Origin: Betaproteobacteria bacterium
Lineage (GTDB): Bacteria > Pseudomonadota > Gammaproteobacteria > Burkholderiales > SG8-39
Assembly: GCA_019237595.1 (NCBI GenBank)
Contig: JAFAGU010000340.1
Span: 1-9,613, forward strand
DNA length: 9,613 nucleotides
Direction: 5' to 3'
This document shows, piece by piece, positions 5,973 to 9,613 of the stretch (positions within the stretch are counted from its first letter, which is position 1; each line of letters starts with the position of its first letter). A model generated the notes under the pieces. It worked only from the letters and a program-made list of their open reading frames with translations. It had not been told where the DNA came from and did not search any database. The position numbers and the translations under genes are program-made.

Positions 5973-7208
5973 ATGGGGGACCGCCCTAGCACCAGCTTCA
6001 GCCGCACCAGAACAGCCGCACTCGCCAAGCAGCCGCAGCAGCCAGACCAGCTCTTCGACACGCACCCCGAGGTCAGCCTCGACCTCGAGCTCGTGCGCCA
6101 GGCTGCCCGGCAGAAGTACCAGAGACCTTTCCTGATCCTCGACACCGCCATCGTGCGGGCGAAGGCTCGCCGCTTTCGCGCGGCCATGCCGCGCGTGCGG
6201 CCCCACTACGCGGTGAAGGCGAACCCGGACCGCAGGGTGCTGAAGGCCCTCATCCAGGAGGGCGTCGGGTTCGAGATCGCCTCCACGACGGAGCTCGACC
6301 TGCTCCTCGGACTGGGCGTGCCGGCGGCCGAGATCTTCTTCTCCAACCCGGTCAAGGCCCGCGAGGCGATCGCCTACGCGGCCTCCAAGGGCGTGGAGTG
6401 GTTCGTGCTCGACAGCGCGGACGAGCTGCGCAAGATCCACGAGGTCAAGCCCGACGCCAAGCTCTACCTCCGGGTCGCCGCGCCTAATATCGGCAGCGAC
6501 TGGCCGCTCTCGGGCAAGTTCGGCGCCGGCGCGGCGGAAGCGCGCGAGATCGTCCAGCTCGCCGCGAAGCTCGGCGCCGACCTGGCCGGCGTGACCTTCC
6601 ACGTCGGCTCCCAGTGCCGCAACCCGGAAAACTGGCGCGTCGGCCTGGAAAAGGCGCGGGCGCTCTTCGAGACCATGGCGAAGGCGGGGCTCAAGCCCCG
6701 GCTCGTCAACATCGGCGGGGGCTTCCCCGTGCGCCACGTCAAGCCCATTCCCTCGATCGAGGTGATCGGGGACACGGTGAACGAGGCGCTCAAGGCCTTC
6801 CCGCCGGAAGTCCAGGTGATGGCCGAGCCCGGGCGGTATCTCGTTTCGGACGCGGGCTACTTCGTGTGCCGCGTGCTCGGCACGGCATCCCGGGGCGGCA
6901 AGCGCTGGATGCACTGGGACGCCGGCATGTTCGGCGGCGTCATCGAGACGACGGAAGGCCTCAAATACAAGATCCGGACCGACCGCTCCGGCCCCGATGT
7001 CGCCTGGACCGTGGGCGGACCGACTTGCGATTCGGTCGACGTCGTGCTGCGCGACGAGCCCCTCCCGTCGGACCTGCAGGAAGGCGATTTCATCTACATC
7101 CGAAATGCCGGCGCCTACACCACCGCCTACGCGAGCCAGTTCAATGGCTTTCCGCTCCCGGAAGTGAGGGTCTTCGAGTCGAAGGGCGGGGCCGCGGAAG
7201 CGGACTAG
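5973..7208 (+). CDS. Fold-type III PLP-dependent decarboxylase (ornithine/lysine decarboxylase type)
   Basis: A 411-residue member of the alanine-racemase-fold decarboxylases, most like ornithine/lysine decarboxylases that make putrescine or cadaverine in the cytoplasm. Seen: PLP Schiff-base Lys82 in HYAVKANPD, His210 in TFHVGSQ (ring stacking), the glycine loop NIGGGFP (246-252), the phosphate-binding EPGRYLVSDAG (285-295), and catalytic Cys352 followed by Asp353 in GPTCDSVDV, which completes the partner subunit's active site. The C-terminal AGAYTTAYASQFNGF (379-393) is typical. Substrate choice between ornithine and lysine cannot be settled by eye. The first 40 or so residues are a Ser/Arg/Gln-rich extension before the usual fold start (QKYQRPFLILD). 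ATG 5973 is preferred because of the spaced GGGAGAA. The gene is preceded by its own promoter and leader ORF, and meets folA tail to tail with 4 bp between them. Confidence 0.93.
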   Translation: MGDRPSTSFSRTRTAALAKQPQQPDQLFDTHPEVSLDLELVRQAARQKYQRPFLILDTAIVRAKARRFRAAMPRVRPHYAVKANPDRRVLKALIQEGVGFEIASTTELDLLLGLGVPAAEIFFSNPVKAREAIAYAASKGVEWFVLDSADELRKIHEVKPDAKLYLRVAAPNIGSDWPLSGKFGAGAAEAREIVQLAAKLGADLAGVTFHVGSQCRNPENWRVGLEKARALFETMAKAGLKPRLVNIGGGFPVRHVKPIPSIEVIGDTVNEALKAFPPEVQVMAEPGRYLVSDAGYFVCRVLGTASRGGKRWMHWDAGMFGGVIETTEGLKYKIRTDRSGPDVAWTVGGPTCDSVDVVLRDEPLPSDLQEGDFIYIRNAGAYTTAYASQFNGFPLPEVRVFESKGGAAEAD

Positions 7209-7212
7209 GAGC

Positions 7213-7731
7213 TCAGACCGGCTGGTACAGCACGAAGTCGAAGCGCATGCCGTCTGCCGCGGTGTGCGGTTCGCGCTGCACCTCGCGCCATTTCGACCGG
7301 TCGTAGTCCGGAAAGCGCACGTCGCCTCCGTAGGCGCGCTGGATCTCGGTCAGGACGAGGCCCGCGGCGATTGGCAGGGCTTCCTTGAATAGCGCCTCGC
7401 CACCGATAACGAACGCCACGGGCTCGCCTGCGCAGAGCGCGATTGCCGCATCGAGAGAACCTGCCACCGCCGCGCCCGCTGCTTCGTAGCCGGCGGTACG
7501 GGTCACGACGATGTTCTCGCGCCCGGGCAATGGGCGCCCGCCCAGCGATTCCCAGGTCTTGCGGCCCATGATGATCGGGTGCCCGAGGGTGAGCGCCTTG
7601 AAATGCTTGAGGTCCTCGGGAAGGCGCCAGGGAAGCTGTCCGTTCGCGCCGATGACGCCGTTCGAGGCGACCGCCGCCACGAGATAGATGCGCGTTGCGC
7701 CTGAGACTATGCTCGCCCCCGACTGTGACAT
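7213..7731 (-). CDS. folA: Dihydrofolate reductase
   Basis: Reduces dihydrofolate to tetrahydrofolate with NADPH, sustaining thymidylate, purine and methionine synthesis. The 172-residue length is normal plus a short N-terminal tail of about 13 residues (MSQSGASIVSGAT) before the first strand RIYLVAAV. Seen: the Met20-type loop NGVIGANGQLPW (24-35), catalytic Asp40 in LPEDLKHFK, the NADPH-binding GRKTWESLG (56-64), VIGGEALF (108-115) and Thr128 in LTEI, matching E. coli Thr113 by eye alignment. No ATG lies closer to the fold, so 7731 stands. GAGG lies 7 nt upstream. thyA is not adjacent, although folA is often its neighbour. Nothing suggests a plasmid-type trimethoprim-resistant enzyme; the sequence looks like a chromosomal housekeeping gene. 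Confidence 0.97.
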   Translation of the reverse strand: MSQSGASIVSGATRIYLVAAVASNGVIGANGQLPWRLPEDLKHFKALTLGHPIIMGRKTWESLGGRPLPGRENIVVTRTAGYEAAGAAVAGSLDAAIALCAGEPVAFVIGGEALFKEALPIAAGLVLTEIQRAYGGDVRFPDYDRSKWREVQREPHTAADGMRFDFVLYQPV

Positions 7732-7762
7732 TCGTCCTCGCGATTCCCGGGTTTTCCGTTGA

Positions 7763-7768
7763 ATTATA
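7763..7768 (-). promoter_or_regulatory. Probable -10 box of folA
   Basis: On the minus strand this is a perfect TATAAT, placed to start transcription near 7755 and give a leader of about 24 nt to the folA ATG. No good -35 box is seen at 16-18 bp upstream, where the bases read CCCCCT or similar. The box lies only 5 bp before the ATG of the divergent kinase gene and within its alternative TTG-started reading, so expression of the two genes may interfere. Confidence 0.5.
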
Positions 7769-7773
7769 AGAAG

Positions 7774-9240
7774 ATGGGCGCAATCAGGGGGTTGCTTCCC
7801 TATCCGCGGTCTTTCCTCGGGCTGCTCCTTTGCTGCTTCACGTTCGTGGCGTTGCCGCTCGTGGCCGCGCTCGCGTATTCCGCGTGGAGTACCGAGCGGC
7901 TCGCCGAGCAGAGCCGCAACGCCGTGTTCAGCGCTTCGCAGGCCGCGCGCGCAAGCCGCTCGCTCGTGAACCGGATCGCCTCGATCGACCGTCTCGCGCA
8001 GCAGCTGGCGGTGCTGCAGGACCCGTCGGTGCTCGCCGACTACGAGCGCGTGCACAAGACCTTCCGTACCGTTGCGGACGAGCTGAGTCTCCTGCCGCTC
8101 GAAGGGGCGCAGCTTTCCGCGCTCGCGAGGACGGTGGAGCAGGAGCGCGCGCTGCACGAGCTCATCACGGCGGAGCCGCGTCGCCGGCTCGCCGTCCCCG
8201 AGGTCGCCGCGATGACGGGGGAAATCTCGGACAACGCGTACGAGGTGCTCGCGATCAGCTATCTCGTGGCCGACCGCGAGGTCGCGAGGCTGCGAGCCGA
8301 CGCCGAGGCGGTGCAGTTGCGGCTTGGCCTGCTCATCGTGCTCAGCACCGCGCTGGCGCTCGGAATTGCCCTCGCCCTCACGCGCTACATTGCCCGCCCG
8401 ATCAGCGGCCTGGACGCCGCGATCCGCCAGCTCGGGAGCGCGGACCTCTCGCGACCGATCACCGTGCGCGGGCCGGAGGATTTGAGGACCCTTGGCGAAC
8501 GGCTGGACTGGCTGCGCACCCGCCTTTCGGCGGTGGAGCTGGAGAAGAACCGTTTCCTGAGGCACCTGTCGCACGAGCTGAAGACGCCGCTTACGGCGCT
8601 GCGCGAGGGCGCGGAGCTTCTCAACGATGAGGTGGCCGGTCCTCTCGCTCCGCCGCAGCGCCAGGTCGTGTCGATCATGCGTCAGAACAGCGTGAAGCTG
8701 CAGCGGCTGATCGAGGACCTGCTCGACTACCAGCGCGCCGTGCATGCGGCCTCATCGCTTTCTCCACGCCCGGTGCGGCTGGATTCGCTCGTCGCCGAGG
8801 CCGCGGGGGCCCACCAGCTCGCCATGCAGGCGAAGGGGCAGCGCCTGGTGCTCGAGCTCGAGAAGCTTTCCGTCGAGGCGGATCCGGAGAAGCTGCGCTC
8901 GATCGTCGACAACCTGGTCGGCAATGCGGTGAAGTTCACTCCGGCCGGCGGCACGGTCGCCGTGAGCGCGCAGGCGCGCGAGGGGCTGGCGGTCATCGAC
9001 GTGATCGACTCCGGTCCTGGCGTTCCGCAGGACGAGCGCGACGCCATCTTCAATTCCTTCTTCCGCGGGCGTGCCAAGGCGAGCGGGCGCGTGGAAGGAA
9101 CGGGCCTGGGCCTCGCGATCGCCCGCGAGTTCACCGAGGCGCACGGCGGGCGGATCAAGGTGGTGCCGGGCACCCAGGGCGCCCACTTCCAGGTCACTCT
9201 CCCCCGCAAGGCGGCACGCCGGATCGCGGAGGCGGCATGA
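7774..9240 (+). CDS. HAMP-domain sensor histidine kinase (GlrK/QseE-like)
   Basis: A 488-residue inner-membrane sensor kinase. Transmembrane helix 1 (about 14-36) and helix 2 (about 183-203) enclose a roughly 145-residue, mostly helical periplasmic sensor region. A HAMP linker follows (about 204-256, RYIARPISGLDAAI). The HisKA domain carries phospho-acceptor His267 in FLRHLSHELKTPL. The ATPase domain has the N box (Asn380 and Asn384 in VDNLVGNAVKFTP), G1 DSGPGVP (412-418) and G2 GTGLGLAI (442-449). All catalytic motifs are intact. ATG 7774 is preferred over in-frame TTG 7759, but neither has a good ribosome-binding site. The gene overlaps the following lipoprotein gene by ATGA. In enterobacteria glrK/qseE is followed by a lipoprotein gene (qseG) and a sigma-54-type regulator (glrR/qseF); the same order is inferred here, and the regulator would lie outside the window. 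Confidence 0.95.
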   Translation: MGAIRGLLPYPRSFLGLLLCCFTFVALPLVAALAYSAWSTERLAEQSRNAVFSASQAARASRSLVNRIASIDRLAQQLAVLQDPSVLADYERVHKTFRTVADELSLLPLEGAQLSALARTVEQERALHELITAEPRRRLAVPEVAAMTGEISDNAYEVLAISYLVADREVARLRADAEAVQLRLGLLIVLSTALALGIALALTRYIARPISGLDAAIRQLGSADLSRPITVRGPEDLRTLGERLDWLRTRLSAVELEKNRFLRHLSHELKTPLTALREGAELLNDEVAGPLAPPQRQVVSIMRQNSVKLQRLIEDLLDYQRAVHAASSLSPRPVRLDSLVAEAAGAHQLAMQAKGQRLVLELEKLSVEADPEKLRSIVDNLVGNAVKFTPAGGTVAVSAQAREGLAVIDVIDSGPGVPQDERDAIFNSFFRGRAKASGRVEGTGLGLAIAREFTEAHGGRIKVVPGTQGAHFQVTLPRKAARRIAEAA

Positions 9241-9613
9241 GGGGCATCGTCGCGATTCTCTGCGCGCTGCTGGCCGCGGGCTGCTCGGAAATCCTCCAGC
9301 GCGGGACCGCCTCGGTGGACGAGATGCTCGGGCAGGTCGTGTCCGTCGCACGCGCCCCAGCGGCCGAGCAGAAGAGCGCGCTCGCTCGCGCGCAGGCCCT
9401 CTTCGACAGGGATCGATCGCCGATCAACCAGCTCAGGCTCGCAGCCCTGCTCGCTACGCTCGCGCCGCCGTTGCGCGACGATGCCCGCGCGGCCGACCTG
9501 CTCGAGCCCCTGTCGGACGCGTCCTCGCCCGGCATCGGGCGCTTCGCCGCCTTCCTGGCCGCGCAGGTGTCGGAACGCCAGCGCATCCTCCGCGAAATGG
9601 AGCGCGCCGTGGC
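9237..9613 (+). CDS. Lipoprotein gene, N-terminal part (QseG-like by position; runs off the window end)
   Basis: The 125 visible codons start at ATG 9237, overlapping the kinase stop in ATGA, a strong sign of translational coupling. A short signal peptide (MRGIVAILCALLAAGC) ends in a lipobox with Cys16 as the predicted lipid-attachment residue. The -3 residue is Ala, acceptable but less usual than Leu. The rest is Ala/Leu/Arg-rich and helical (for example QKSALARAQALFDRDRSPI, QLRLAALLATLAPP), ending at the edge in a possible coiled coil (SERQRILREMERAV). I do not recognise a named family from sequence. Position after a GlrK/QseE-like kinase suggests an outer-membrane partner of the kinase, like QseG. 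The C-terminus is missing. Confidence 0.85.
   Translation, partial: MRGIVAILCALLAAGCSEILQRGTASVDEMLGQVVSVARAPAAEQKSALARAQALFDRDRSPINQLRLAALLATLAPPLRDDARAADLLEPLSDASSPGIGRFAAFLAAQVSERQRILREMERAV

Noticed and set aside
5727..6914. Minus-strand 395-codon frame opposite the decarboxylase and its leader
   Set aside because: It is an antisense shadow of the decarboxylase gene. Its translation has no domain and it contradicts the promoter and ribosome-binding sites on the plus strand.
7732..8745. Minus-strand upstream extension of the folA frame to 8745 (510 codons)
   Set aside because: It overlaps the kinase gene antisense with His/Arg/Glu-rich shadow sequence. folA has its own start, ribosome-binding site and -10 box at 7731-7768.

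Overview
The window looks like a stretch of a GC-rich betaproteobacterial chromosome (Burkholderiales/Rhodocyclales/Nitrosomonadales-like). The reasons are strong G/C at third codon positions, the order metG | apbC(mrp)-dcd-decarboxylase that I recall from that class, and a class III cyclase whose sequence style is also familiar from it. The genus cannot be named from the sequence alone. Almost all of the DNA is coding, and most intergenic gaps are under 60 bp.

Minus-strand block 1-4025. Transcription runs from metG (methionyl-tRNA synthetase, complete, with zinc knuckle and C-terminal tRNA-binding domain) into three tightly packed signalling genes. These are a membrane-anchored class III nucleotidyl cyclase with a C-terminal PEGA domain, a small TPR-type lipoprotein that resembles the TssQ family of T6SS-associated lipoproteins (tentative), and the N-terminal part of a Hanks-type Ser/Thr protein kinase cut by the window edge. 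The last three are separated by 2 and 5 bp and look like one translationally coupled envelope-signalling unit.

Plus-strand block 4058-7208. apbC/mrp (Fe-S cluster carrier ATPase) is directly abutted by dcd (dCTP deaminase). A 262-bp regulatory stretch follows (5711-5972). It holds a dense cluster of AT-rich palindromes that begins in the dcd stop codon, a near-consensus sigma-70 promoter, and a 21-codon ORF preceded by a perfect Shine-Dalgarno sequence. After it comes a fold-type III PLP-dependent ornithine/lysine-type decarboxylase (polyamine synthesis). The small ORF is the best candidate in the window for something undescribed: a leader peptide controlling the decarboxylase.

Right end 7213-9613. 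folA (dihydrofolate reductase, minus strand) converges on the decarboxylase gene with only 4 bp between them. It diverges from a HAMP sensor histidine kinase gene, which overlaps by ATGA with a lipoprotein gene cut by the window edge. This kinase-lipoprotein pair resembles the GlrK/QseE-QseG arrangement of enterobacteria, so a sigma-54-type response regulator gene (glrR/qseF-like) would be expected just beyond the window.

I found no tRNA, rRNA, CRISPR array, insertion sequence or attachment site.
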